Shown piece by piece: positions 56,672-64,000 of a DNA stretch of 64,000 nucleotides. Source of the DNA: Methanococcus aeolicus Nankai-3 (GTDB taxonomy: Archaea; AGJL01; Methanococci; Methanococcales; Methanococcaceae); contig NC_009635.1 of assembly GCF_000017185.1 (NCBI RefSeq), forward strand, positions 436,563 through 500,562. Reading direction: 5' to 3'. The notes beneath the pieces were generated by a model, which ran no database searches, had not been told where the DNA came from, and saw only the letters and a program-made list of their open reading frames with translations. A program made the translations under genes and the position numbers. Every line of letters starts with the position of its first letter. The first letter of the stretch is position 1.

Positions 56672-56920
56672 AATATCATAGCAAAAAAATGCTTAAAATG
56701 TATATTTAAATTAGAAGATTTTTCGAGAGAATATACAGAAAAAACAATACATTTAAATTATTTATGGTTATTTTTTATTTGTAAAACCATATTTACAAGG
56801 ACTTCAAATGCAAAAGTTTTTTTAGGTTTGACCGAAAAGGGACATTTAGGACTTGGTGCTGATGCCGATATTGCAATATATAAAACACCTGGAACAATGA
56901 AAAGAGAAAAGAGAAAATAA
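56672..56920 (+). pseudogene. Relic of the C-terminus of formylmethanofuran dehydrogenase subunit A
   Basis: The open stretch ends in TRTSNAKVFLGLTEKGHLG then LGADADIAIY, which resembles the FwdA/FmdA ending (a TRTxPAKxLGL...KGHLGVGADADIAIY pattern), and then KTPGTMKREKRK and a stop. Upstream residues (FSREYTEK) are a weaker match and no start, ribosome site or metal site is present. It is a lone C-terminal fragment, probably left by loss or shuffling of a gene copy. Confidence 0.7.
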
Positions 56921-56947
56921 AACAATTATAAGTTTTATGCTTCCAGA

Positions 56948-57670
56948 TTAATAAAACATTTCTCCACTTATAAATTTTTTTGTTAATTCATGCTTTGGAT
57001 TAGAAAATATTTTTTTAGTAGTTCCAACTTCGATAATTTTTCCATCATACATATGGGCGGTGCTATCCGATAATCTTTTAACTTGGAATAGGTTATGTGT
57101 TGCTAAAACAATTGTGGTATTATATTTTTTAACGGTGTCTTTTATTATATTTTCGATTAATATGGAATTACTGGGGTCTAAGTTTGCCGTGGGTTCATCC
57201 ATCAATAAAACTTCTGGTTCAATGACTAATGCCCTTGCCAGTGCCACCCGTTGCTTTTCCCCTCCTGAAAGTGATTTTGCTATTCTATCTTTATAATTAG
57301 ATAAACCAATATGTTCAAGAATATCTTCTACCTTTTTTTTAATATATTCCTTGGGATATTTTCTAATTTTAAGCCCATATGCTATGTTATTATAGACCGT
57401 TGAATTAAACATGACTGGATTTTGAAACACCAGTGTAATTTTTCTTCTAAAATCGATATCCCATTTAACTTCTTTACCTCCTATAAAATATGTTCCATAA
57501 TCGGGTTTATTAATAAGTGCCAATATTTTAAGTAAAGTAGTTTTTCCTGCACCACTATGCCCCATAATGCAGAAGATTTCTCCTTTTTTAATGTTGAACT
57601 CAATATTATTTAGAACTTTTCTTCCACCATGCAATTTTGTGATATTCTTTAACTCCATATAATCTTTCAT
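56948..57670 (-). CDS. tupC: Tungstate ABC transporter ATP-binding protein
   Basis: The ATPase has Walker A MGHSGAGKTTLLKILAL, Q-loop LVFQNPVMFNS, signature SLSGGEKQRVALARAL, Walker B EVLLMDEPTANLD and H-loop LATHNL, in 241 residues. It ends the three-gene tup operon, with ATG 57670 overlapping the permease stop. It energises import of tungstate (or molybdate). Confidence 0.92.
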   Translation of the reverse strand: MKDYMELKNITKLHGGRKVLNNIEFNIKKGEIFCIMGHSGAGKTTLLKILALINKPDYGTYFIGGKEVKWDIDFRRKITLVFQNPVMFNSTVYNNIAYGLKIRKYPKEYIKKKVEDILEHIGLSNYKDRIAKSLSGGEKQRVALARALVIEPEVLLMDEPTANLDPSNSILIENIIKDTVKKYNTTIVLATHNLFQVKRLSDSTAHMYDGKIIEVGTTKKIFSNPKHELTKKFISGEMFY

Positions 57671-58374
57671 TAATACCACTTTCTTCTTATTAAATTGGAT
57701 ATCAAATTAACAATAATAATTATACTCATTAAAATTATTCCAAGAGCTATTGCAGTGCTAATATCTGCCCTAACTGTGTGCATCTGTATTGCCGTTGTTA
57801 GAATTCTTGTGTTGTAATGTCCCCCATTTACATATATATTTCCACCTATCATTAAAGCTATACCTAATTCAGATATTGCCCTGTTGAATCCTGTGATGGT
57901 GGCCAATATAATCCACCCCCAGATTTCTTTAATAATTTGAATAGTAGTTTGAATCTCACTTGCACCAAGGGTCATGCATAACTCCTTAATGTCCCCTTCA
58001 ACAGACTCAAAGGAATCAATAATTATACTCATAACTATTGGAGTAATAAGAAGAGCTTGCCCCGCAATTATTCCACTTTCAAAATATAGCAAATCGAGAA
58101 AGCCCAATGGCCCCTTCGGCACAAAAAAAAGATAGAGCATAAGTCCCCATATCACAGTAGGAATTCCCATAAATGAATTTATAAAATTTTTTATAAAAAA
58201 TCTTCCTTTAAATTTCTTAAACGCTATAAAAATAGAAATGGGCAATGACCACAATAAAGATAATATTGTGGCACTTCCCGAGATTTTTATGGATCTCCAT
58301 GCTATTTCCAAAACATAACCGTCCTGTATAAGCACTAATGCGTCCATAAATCCATTTATTAAATATTCAAACAT
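57670..58374 (-). CDS. tupB: Tungstate ABC transporter permease
   Basis: The 234-residue protein has five or six helices and the EAA-type coupling loop ELCMTLGASEIQTTIQIIKEIWGWIILATITGFNRAISELG. It fits the single-permease architecture of TupABC. It lies 20 bases after the binding-protein gene and overlaps tupC. Substrate is taken from the binding protein. Confidence 0.92.
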   Translation of the reverse strand: MFEYLINGFMDALVLIQDGYVLEIAWRSIKISGSATILSLLWSLPISIFIAFKKFKGRFFIKNFINSFMGIPTVIWGLMLYLFFVPKGPLGFLDLLYFESGIIAGQALLITPIVMSIIIDSFESVEGDIKELCMTLGASEIQTTIQIIKEIWGWIILATITGFNRAISELGIALMIGGNIYVNGGHYNTRILTTAIQMHTVRADISTAIALGIILMSIIIIVNLISNLIRRKWY

Positions 58375-58393
58375 TACATTACACCTTAATATG

Positions 58394-59473
58394 TTAGCCC
58401 GTTATTTCAGTTGAGTCAAATTCAAAGAAATTCCAATTTGTGTCGTATCTGAATTTTGTCGGACATTCTGTGTATTTGCTACCGTCTTTCATAAATCCAT
58501 ACTTTACAATCCACTGGTATATTGGTGCTTCTTTGTTGGTGAGAATTGGAACAGCTGGACTAAATAATGATACTCCAAATTCCTCTTTACCATAATTTCC
58601 GATAAAATCTTGTCCTTCATCAGATACAAGCCATTCTGCTAATTTTGAAGATTCTTTAAAGTCTTTACCGTCTATTTGTTTTGGATTTATTAATATTATG
58701 GCATAAACATTTGTTAATTCTTCCCCTTTATCGACCAATTTTTCAAGGTTTATTAATCCTTCTTTCTGGTATTTTAAATAGGTTCCTGTATCACTAAGAG
58801 TATAGCCCCTCACATTCTCCGAGGTAGTATATTTTAATGTGTCGCCCATGCCTTGACCCGTACTTCTCATCCATCCTTCTTTTTTAAGTTCTTCGTAGTC
58901 ATAACCTGCGGCGGCCCATAAATTAATCTCTTTTTTGTTGGTTCCTGAGTTGTCATCTCTTGTAACCCATACAGTATTTCCTGCCCTTCCCGCTTCAACT
59001 ATTTTTTGTAGTGCCTTTTGAGGTTCTAATCCTTTTATGCTCGCAGGGTCATTGTCTGGACCCACAATTATAAAGAAATTGTATGCAAATACCTTTCTAT
59101 TTACTCCATATCCTTCATTCATGAATTTTTCTTCGGAACCTACTGCATGAACAATTATAGCATCAGATGCTCCACTTTTAGCATCCAATATTGCCCCACC
59201 CGTTCCTTTTGGAATGAATCTAACTTCTGTATTATATTTTTCTTTAAATTTTTCAGAAATTGCTTCTGCCAATCCTGTGGCATAAACACTTGTAGTAATA
59301 GATAATGTTAATACTTTTGGCTTTTCTGTTTTTATGTTGGTATTGCTATCCGTATTGGTATCGGTATTTACTATGCTGGATTCGGTTGTATCCGCAGGTG
59401 TGCCTGAATCCACACATCCTGCCATCATACCTACCAGTAATAATGGTATTAGATATATAACAAGCTTTTTCAT
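58394..59473 (-). CDS. tupA: Tungstate-binding lipoprotein
   Basis: The signal peptide ends in a lipobox (VGMMAGC at about residue 20), then a S/T/D-rich linker, then a periplasmic-type binding fold with LSITTSVYATGLAEAISEKFKEKY, RFIPKGTGGAILDAKSGASDAIIVHA, the FIIVGPDNDPA and VWVTRDDNSGTNKKE segments. The TTSxxxxGL and RxDxSGT signatures point to TupA (tungstate) rather than sulfate binding. Its promoter holds a TGTGTA-TAT-TACACA palindrome (59494-59508). Confidence 0.9.
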   Translation of the reverse strand: MKKLVIYLIPLLLVGMMAGCVDSGTPADTTESSIVNTDTNTDSNTNIKTEKPKVLTLSITTSVYATGLAEAISEKFKEKYNTEVRFIPKGTGGAILDAKSGASDAIIVHAVGSEEKFMNEGYGVNRKVFAYNFFIIVGPDNDPASIKGLEPQKALQKIVEAGRAGNTVWVTRDDNSGTNKKEINLWAAAGYDYEELKKEGWMRSTGQGMGDTLKYTTSENVRGYTLSDTGTYLKYQKEGLINLEKLVDKGEELTNVYAIILINPKQIDGKDFKESSKLAEWLVSDEGQDFIGNYGKEEFGVSLFSPAVPILTNKEAPIYQWIVKYGFMKDGSKYTECPTKFRYDTNWNFFEFDSTEITG

Positions 59474-59493
59474 AATTTCTCCCTATTTATATT

Positions 59494-59508
59494 TGTGTAT
59501 ATTACACA
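59494..59508 (-). promoter_or_regulatory. Palindromic operator ahead of tupABC
   Basis: TGTGTATATTACACA is the TGTGTA...TACACA palindrome with a three-base centre instead of five. It lies about 20 bases before the tupA ATG. A half-site (ATATGTGTATACTATATATA) follows upstream. It resembles the operators of por, cdh and the carbonic anhydrase. Confidence 0.5.
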
Positions 59509-59576
59509 CTACAAAAAGTTATATGTGTATACTATATATAATTTTTGTTAATTATATTAAATTACTACAAATTTAG

Positions 59577-59914
59577 GGTTTCAATAATATAAATATATAT
59601 CGGAACATTATCTTCTGTTCCCTGCATTTATATAACATCATTTATAGAAATATCTAAACTAAAACCACACTAAATCCAAAGCAATAGCTCATATAATATT
59701 CCAATGTTTCATATTTGTGGATATATGTTACTATCAACCATTCACATTATTGGAGATATAATTTTTATAGGTCATATTTATCAGAAAATATTAGCTAATT
59801 ATATTCATTACTACTGTCTTATTATCACGATCATTATAATTTTAATTATTCGGCAACATATTTTTATACAATAAAAAGAGAGAGAGAAAAAATACAATGA
59901 ACAGGGAAATTTAT
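59577..59914. other. Gap without genes between tup operon and cdhB
   Basis: About 340 bases with high AT content. I see no ORF with a start and leader, no tRNA-like signature and no copy of the repeats described elsewhere. Confidence 0.6.
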
Positions 59915-60427
59915 TTATTCCATATATTCAACCAGCTTTGAAAGATATATTACCCAGCCATCATAAGACATATTTGGATAAGATAAATCAGCATTAGGGT
60001 GCATAAATTTGCACAGCGTAATGGTTTTTAAGTGAGGTGCAAAGTTTTTTAATGTAGAAAGACCTTGGGAGCCAATATAATAAGGCACACCTATAAAACA
60101 TATTAAATCATAATTTCCCTTACCGCAAAAACCATTCCAATTTGAATCTTTTAGATGATTTATTAACTCCACAGCCCCAATATTATAATGGGGTTTAAAA
60201 TTTAATTTCGAAAGCATAATGTTAGAACCGCCCGTTGATACAACAGTCATGTGTTTTAATTTTGCTATTTTTATTGCATATTCTGCTATCTCTTCGGGTA
60301 TCACATTTAATAAAGAACCCATGACAAACATGGGATTTTTAGACTGTTTTATTGTTAGTGCAGCTATTTTAGGGGAACAAATTATTGCCTGATTTGGGGA
60401 AGATAATGCAGGATTCCATGCAGACAT
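59915..60427 (-). CDS. cdhB: Acetyl-CoA decarbonylase/synthase epsilon subunit
   Basis: The 170-residue CdhB shows NPMFVMGSLLNVIPEEIAEYAIKIAKL, TGGSNIML, and the DLICFIGVPYYIGSQGLSTLKNFAPHLKTITLCKFMHPNADLSYPNM segment of the CO dehydrogenase epsilon (CooS-associated) family. It binds the alpha subunit. It is encoded divergently from cdhA, with its start only 84 bases from cdhA's, instead of following it in the same operon as in many methanogens. Confidence 0.9.
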   Translation of the reverse strand: MSAWNPALSSPNQAIICSPKIAALTIKQSKNPMFVMGSLLNVIPEEIAEYAIKIAKLKHMTVVSTGGSNIMLSKLNFKPHYNIGAVELINHLKDSNWNGFCGKGNYDLICFIGVPYYIGSQGLSTLKNFAPHLKTITLCKFMHPNADLSYPNMSYDGWVIYLSKLVEYME

Positions 60428-60439
60428 AATATCACCACA

Positions 60440-60510
60440 AGATTTATATATTGTGTGTATTAATTACACATATATAATGATTAATAATGATATTATATAA
60501 AGGTGAGGGT
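60440..60510. promoter_or_regulatory. Divergent cdhB/cdhA promoter with shared operator
   Basis: TTTATATA (60443-60450) faces right and ATTATATA on the other strand faces left, with TGTGTATTAATTACACA (60454-60470) between them. The palindrome is the exact reverse complement of the one ahead of porC, and the following bases TATATAATGATTAATAATGAT match the porC leader. Confidence 0.65.
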
Positions 60511-62817
60511 ATGTTTCGGGTTGACGGATATAAAAGCAAAAATGTTTCAATTAAAGGATTGAAAATGGATTTTAAAAAAATAAATTTAGATACTGAACAT
60601 ACAAACACAAATTATCCTCCTTCTAAAAATAAAAAAGTTAGTGTAGATTACTCAAAACTTAGGGAGTGGGATTTTAAGTTATTGTCTTATTTTAAACCAT
60701 TTTATGCTCCATTGTGTAATTTATGTTGTCTATGTACATATGGAAAATGTGATTTATCCAAAAATAAAAAAGGAGGATGCGGTATTAATTTAGAAAAACA
60801 ACAGGCAAGAATTGTATTATTGGCATGCTGTATTGGGGCATCTACTCATGCCGCCCATGCTAGACATATTGTTGACCACATATTGGAGGAAAATCCAAAT
60901 TTAAAAATAGATTATGGAAATGCCATAAATATAGTTGCACCTTTATCAACTACCATTACAGGCATCACTCCAAAAACTGCTGATGATTTAGATAAAATAT
61001 TGGTGTATGTTGAAAGGGAAATAACAAACTTACTGGCTGCCACCCATACAGGTCAAGAGGGTAGTTATTTAGATTTTGAATCAAAAGCTCTTCATGCGGG
61101 AATGATTGATAATTTAGCCTTGGAAATAGCAGAATTGGCACAAATAAATTATTATAATTTACATAAGGGTGAGCCCAATACTCCATTAATAGATATTGGA
61201 TTGGGAGTAATAGATGACCAAAAGCCAATAATATTGTGCATTGGACACAATATAGCACCAGGAGTAGAAATTATTGATTATATTGATGACATGGATTTAT
61301 CTGAGGATATAGAAGTATGTGGTTTGTGTTGCACTGCAATAGATATCAGTAGATACTCAAAGGAATCAAAAATAGTTGGTCCAATATCGAGGCAATTGAT
61401 GTTTATAAAATCGGGTATTCCAGATATAGTGGTTTTGGACGAACAATGTATAAGGGCAGATATATTAGAACTATGTGCTGAACAAAATATTCCCATAATT
61501 GCAACAAGCGACAAATGTTCATTGGGATTGATTGAAATGACATCCAAAGACGAAAATATTATTATTCATGAGCTATTATCAAATAAACATAAAGGTGCCC
61601 TTATAAAAGATATGGCGAAAGTTGGAAAGGTTGCCGTTGGTTTAGCCTTACTGTTAAAGAAAAACCAAAAACCCAAACAGGAACATAGAAACATAGATAT
61701 TTCTGAACTTATAAATGGATGCACAGAATGTGAATGGTGCAACAGGGTATGTCCTGCCATGCTCCCAATAAAAGAAGCTTTTGTACTGGGTAAAAACGGG
61801 GATTTATCCGGGTTTTCAGCCCTTTATGGTATGTGTGTAGGATGTGGAAAATGTATGGGGGAATGTGAGAGGGAGCTCCCAATAATAGATATTATAAGAA
61901 TAGCTTCAAAAGATAAAATAGCTTCCGAAAGATTTAAAATTAGAGCGGGGAGGGGACCAATTCAAGATATTGAAATAAGAAAAGTGGGAGCTCCCATTGT
62001 ATTGGGCGATATTCCTGGAGTTATTGTACTTGCAGGTTGTTCCAACTACCATAATGGAGAAAATGAAATAGCCCTTATTACAGAAGAATTTTTAAAAAGA
62101 GGGTATATTGTAGTGGCTGCGGGATGTGTGGCCATGGACATAGGACTTTATATGGATAAAGACGGAAAAACACTTTACGAAAAATTCTCTGGCGACTTTG
62201 ACAAAGGGGGACTTCTAAATGTAGGTCCATGCGTTGCAAATGCTCATGCCATCGGTAGTGCCATCAAAATAGCAAATATATTTGCAAAAATACCCCTTGA
62301 AAATAATTTTACAAATGTAGCAGACTATATATTAAACAGGGTCGGGGCATGCGTAATTGCATGGGGTGCCATGAGTCAGAAGGCAGTAGCAATTGCAACC
62401 GGCGCGAATAGGTGGGGCATACCTGCTGTGGTTGGGCCTCATTCATCCAAATACAGAAGATTGTATTTAGGAGAATCAGAATTAAGAGAAATTACCGATA
62501 AACGAACAAATGAAAAGGTGAAATGCGAACCCGCCCCGTTGCACTTAATATATTGTGCTGAAAGTATGAATGAATGTATGGCAATGGTGGCAAAATCTTG
62601 CATAAGGCCTAATGATACCCCAAAAGGAAGATTAATAAAATTAACTCATTATGTGGACATATATAAAAAATACTATGGGTGCCTACCAGATGATTTACAC
62701 TTATATATTAGAAATGAAAGGGAAATTCCTTATGAAGATAAAAAAGAAATATTAAAATTCCTTAAAGAAAAAGAATGGAATCCAAGAAATGCTCCAAATG
62801 AACCTTCCATATTGTAG
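60511..62817 (+). CDS. cdhA: Acetyl-CoA decarbonylase/synthase alpha subunit (CO dehydrogenase)
   Basis: The 768-residue CdhA is the Ni-Fe-S CO dehydrogenase catalytic subunit. It has the N-terminal cluster cysteines CNLCCLCTYGKCDLSKNKKGGCGI, HAAHARHIVDHIL, LCIGHNIAPGVEI, ICGLCC- and CIRADI-type C-cluster ligands, and two [4Fe-4S] motifs typical of the ACDS form: CTECEWCNRVCPAM and CVGCGKCMGECERELP. ATG 60511 follows GGTGAG. It makes CO from CO2 for acetyl-CoA synthesis. Other ACDS subunits are not in the window. Confidence 0.95.
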   Translation: MFRVDGYKSKNVSIKGLKMDFKKINLDTEHTNTNYPPSKNKKVSVDYSKLREWDFKLLSYFKPFYAPLCNLCCLCTYGKCDLSKNKKGGCGINLEKQQARIVLLACCIGASTHAAHARHIVDHILEENPNLKIDYGNAINIVAPLSTTITGITPKTADDLDKILVYVEREITNLLAATHTGQEGSYLDFESKALHAGMIDNLALEIAELAQINYYNLHKGEPNTPLIDIGLGVIDDQKPIILCIGHNIAPGVEIIDYIDDMDLSEDIEVCGLCCTAIDISRYSKESKIVGPISRQLMFIKSGIPDIVVLDEQCIRADILELCAEQNIPIIATSDKCSLGLIEMTSKDENIIIHELLSNKHKGALIKDMAKVGKVAVGLALLLKKNQKPKQEHRNIDISELINGCTECEWCNRVCPAMLPIKEAFVLGKNGDLSGFSALYGMCVGCGKCMGECERELPIIDIIRIASKDKIASERFKIRAGRGPIQDIEIRKVGAPIVLGDIPGVIVLAGCSNYHNGENEIALITEEFLKRGYIVVAAGCVAMDIGLYMDKDGKTLYEKFSGDFDKGGLLNVGPCVANAHAIGSAIKIANIFAKIPLENNFTNVADYILNRVGACVIAWGAMSQKAVAIATGANRWGIPAVVGPHSSKYRRLYLGESELREITDKRTNEKVKCEPAPLHLIYCAESMNECMAMVAKSCIRPNDTPKGRLIKLTHYVDIYKKYYGCLPDDLHLYIRNEREIPYEDKKEILKFLKEKEWNPRNAPNEPSIL

Positions 62818-62830
62818 AGGGCGTGGCTAA

Positions 62831-63313
62831 TTAATCTAACTCTCCTCTATTATCCTTAATTATTTTTAAAAATATTGCATTTTTTTGGCATAATTCTTGA
62901 CATAACTCACATCCACAACATTTATTTTTATCAATATTGATTAGATCGTTTTCAATAGTTATTGCCTTTGTTGGACATATGTCAATACATATTTTACATA
63001 AATTACATTTACTGGAAATGGCTACATCAACATCAATATTATCAGAAATTAATGTTTCCGTAATTGTAGTTACAATGTCATTGTCATCACATACGGTTTT
63101 AATAAAAAGAACAGCATCTCGCGGATAAAATTTTTCGGCCGTGACTTTTGCACATTTAACAGCTTCTTTTGCAGGTATCCGTCCAGCCAAATAATGGGTA
63201 ATTACAGTCCTATCTACATTAAGTAATTTTGCAATCTCTTCATGTGTTAAACCTTTTTCCCGAAGTTTTTTTGCCGTGAGTGCCCTTAAACCTGCCAATA
63301 TATGTTGAGTCAT
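62831..63313 (-). CDS. HTH transcriptional regulator with two [4Fe-4S] ferredoxin motifs
   Basis: The 160-residue protein has an N-terminal helix-turn-helix (LREKGLTHEEIAKLLNVDRTVITHYLAGRIP, about residues 18-48), a linker, then KCNLCKICIDICPTKAI and KCCGCELCQELCQKNAI, two bacterial-ferredoxin-type 4Fe-4S motifs. This combination suggests a redox- or oxygen-sensing DNA-binding protein. It lies 13 bases after cdhA and converges with it. It is a candidate regulator for the palindrome shared by cdh, por, tup and the carbonic anhydrase, an inference from position and domain content. Confidence 0.85.
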   Translation of the reverse strand: MTQHILAGLRALTAKKLREKGLTHEEIAKLLNVDRTVITHYLAGRIPAKEAVKCAKVTAEKFYPRDAVLFIKTVCDDNDIVTTITETLISDNIDVDVAISSKCNLCKICIDICPTKAITIENDLINIDKNKCCGCELCQELCQKNAIFLKIIKDNRGELD

Positions 63314-63696
63314 AATATCACCATTAAATATTAAAATATAAATTTATTATGTAAATCGATGCTCTTGGCATAAATGACAATCCATTAAATGGATAATTAT
63401 GATATATGGGTCATTGAACATAGGTCATTTATTGTCGATTCACCAAACATACAAATATAGGCCATACGATATATGATAATATATATTATATATTTATCCT
63501 CCTTAAAAAATAAAAACTATTTAAAAATTTCATATATCCTACATTCAATTCTTTACGGCTTTGCTACCTTCTCTGGAATCTTTTTATATTATTCCATAAT
63601 ATCGGGAAGCCCATAAATCTGTCATAAGGTCCAACAAGAGGAATATTTTTATTATATTATTTGGTGGCATATATATTTTTGTTCAGATATTACCCT
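63314..63696. other. Gap without confirmed genes
   Basis: About 380 AT-rich bases. The only hint of coding is on the minus strand at 63564-63650, a 29-codon open stretch reading IPLVGPYDRFMGFPILW then a stop, with no start or family match I can name. No tRNA or repeat is seen. Confidence 0.5.
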
Positions 63697-64000
63697 TTAT
63701 TTGTGCCCTAATTCAAAACCTTTTTCTAGAGCTTTTAAGTTTAATTCTTTAAATTTTGGCGGCACGACATCAAATACGGCATTTTTTAAAGATTCTTTTG
63801 ATATCGTGTTTGTAATACTAACCAACGCCCCAAGCATTACAACATTGGCAACTATTTTATTTCCAATATCATAGGCCATTTGAGTGGCGGGAATTGGGTA
63901 TATATTTATATCTTTTCTGTTGGGAAAATTATTCATCATATCTGGGTCATAAATAAGGATTTTTCCAGACTTCAAATCTCTTATATATATGTCCAAAGAC
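63697..64000 (-). CDS. 2-oxoacid:ferredoxin oxidoreductase gamma subunit, C-terminal part
   Basis: The visible end of a gene that continues past the window edge. It reads GKILIYDPDMMN, PIPATQMAYDIGNKIVANVVMLGALVSITNTISKESLKNAVFDVVPPKFKELNLKALEKGFELG, the tail of KorC/VorC-type gamma subunits. The TISKE-L...V--VPPKF pattern suits the 2-oxoglutarate enzyme, but vor and kor cannot be separated with this fragment. Confidence 0.85.
   Translation of the reverse strand, partial: SLDIYIRDLKSGKILIYDPDMMNNFPNRKDINIYPIPATQMAYDIGNKIVANVVMLGALVSITNTISKESLKNAVFDVVPPKFKELNLKALEKGFELGHK

Noticed and set aside
63564-63650. Minus-strand 29-codon stretch with IPLVGPYDRFMGF
   Set aside because: It looks protein-like but has no start or leader and no recognised family; recorded in the gap entry only.

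Overview
The window is AT-rich archaeal DNA from a methanogen, most likely a member of the Methanococcales close to Methanococcus or Methanothermococcus. The gene content supports this: methenyl-tetrahydromethanopterin cyclohydrolase, CO dehydrogenase/acetyl-CoA synthase subunits, pyruvate:ferredoxin oxidoreductase, methanofuran and methanopterin biosynthesis enzymes, archaeal release factor 1, topoisomerase VI and diphthine synthase. Translation signals are of the methanococcal type, with GGTGA/GGTGAT Shine-Dalgarno sequences 4-9 bases ahead of ATG, GTG or TTG. I saw no rRNA, tRNA or CRISPR array.

Layout. Bases 1-14.6 kb are a surface-glycan locus: a flippase tail, a nonulosonic (sialic/legionaminic-type) acid pathway (4,6-dehydratase, aminotransferase, acyltransferases, NeuC, NeuB, NeuA), tailoring enzymes (ATP-grasp, HAD, methyltransferase, PIG-L deacetylase, radical SAM) and glycosyltransferases. 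Bases 15.5-31.7 kb are housekeeping genes (glmM, mscS, dphB, aRF1, top6B, ppaC, mch, gatB, an aldehyde ferredoxin oxidoreductase, an AI-2E-type membrane protein). Bases 31.7-34.4 kb are an accessory cassette: a secreted toxin-like protein with a C-terminal BECR-type nuclease-like domain and a small partner gene, bracketed by two copies of a repeat. Bases 34.4-42.8 kb hold mfnD, moaE, aroE, a K+ channel, a phosphomevalonate dehydratase small subunit, a zinc/manganese-type ABC transporter with a frameshifted ATPase, a permease/thioredoxin pair and mptE. A TnpB element follows at 43.0-44.5 kb. Bases 44.5-64 kb carry thiDN, the archaeal methionine adenosyltransferase, porCDAB, carAB, purC, a lipoprotein gamma-carbonic anhydrase, an fwdA relic, a tungstate ABC transporter, divergent cdhB/cdhA, an HTH-ferredoxin regulator and the tail of a 2-oxoacid oxidoreductase gamma subunit.

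How it fits together. Four transcription units in the last 17 kb (porCDAB, the carbonic anhydrase, tupABC and cdhB/cdhA) share a TGTGTA-N3/5-TACACA palindrome at the promoter, which suggests one regulon for making acetyl-CoA and pyruvate from CO2. The HTH/[4Fe-4S] protein beside cdhA is a candidate regulator. The octamer GGAGCTCC occurs about 39 times, but only once in the first 14.6 kb and not at all in the toxin cassette or TnpB element, so it works as a native-genome mark that highlights acquired DNA. Several small families of inverted-repeat elements and TnpB-related structured repeats are scattered between genes.
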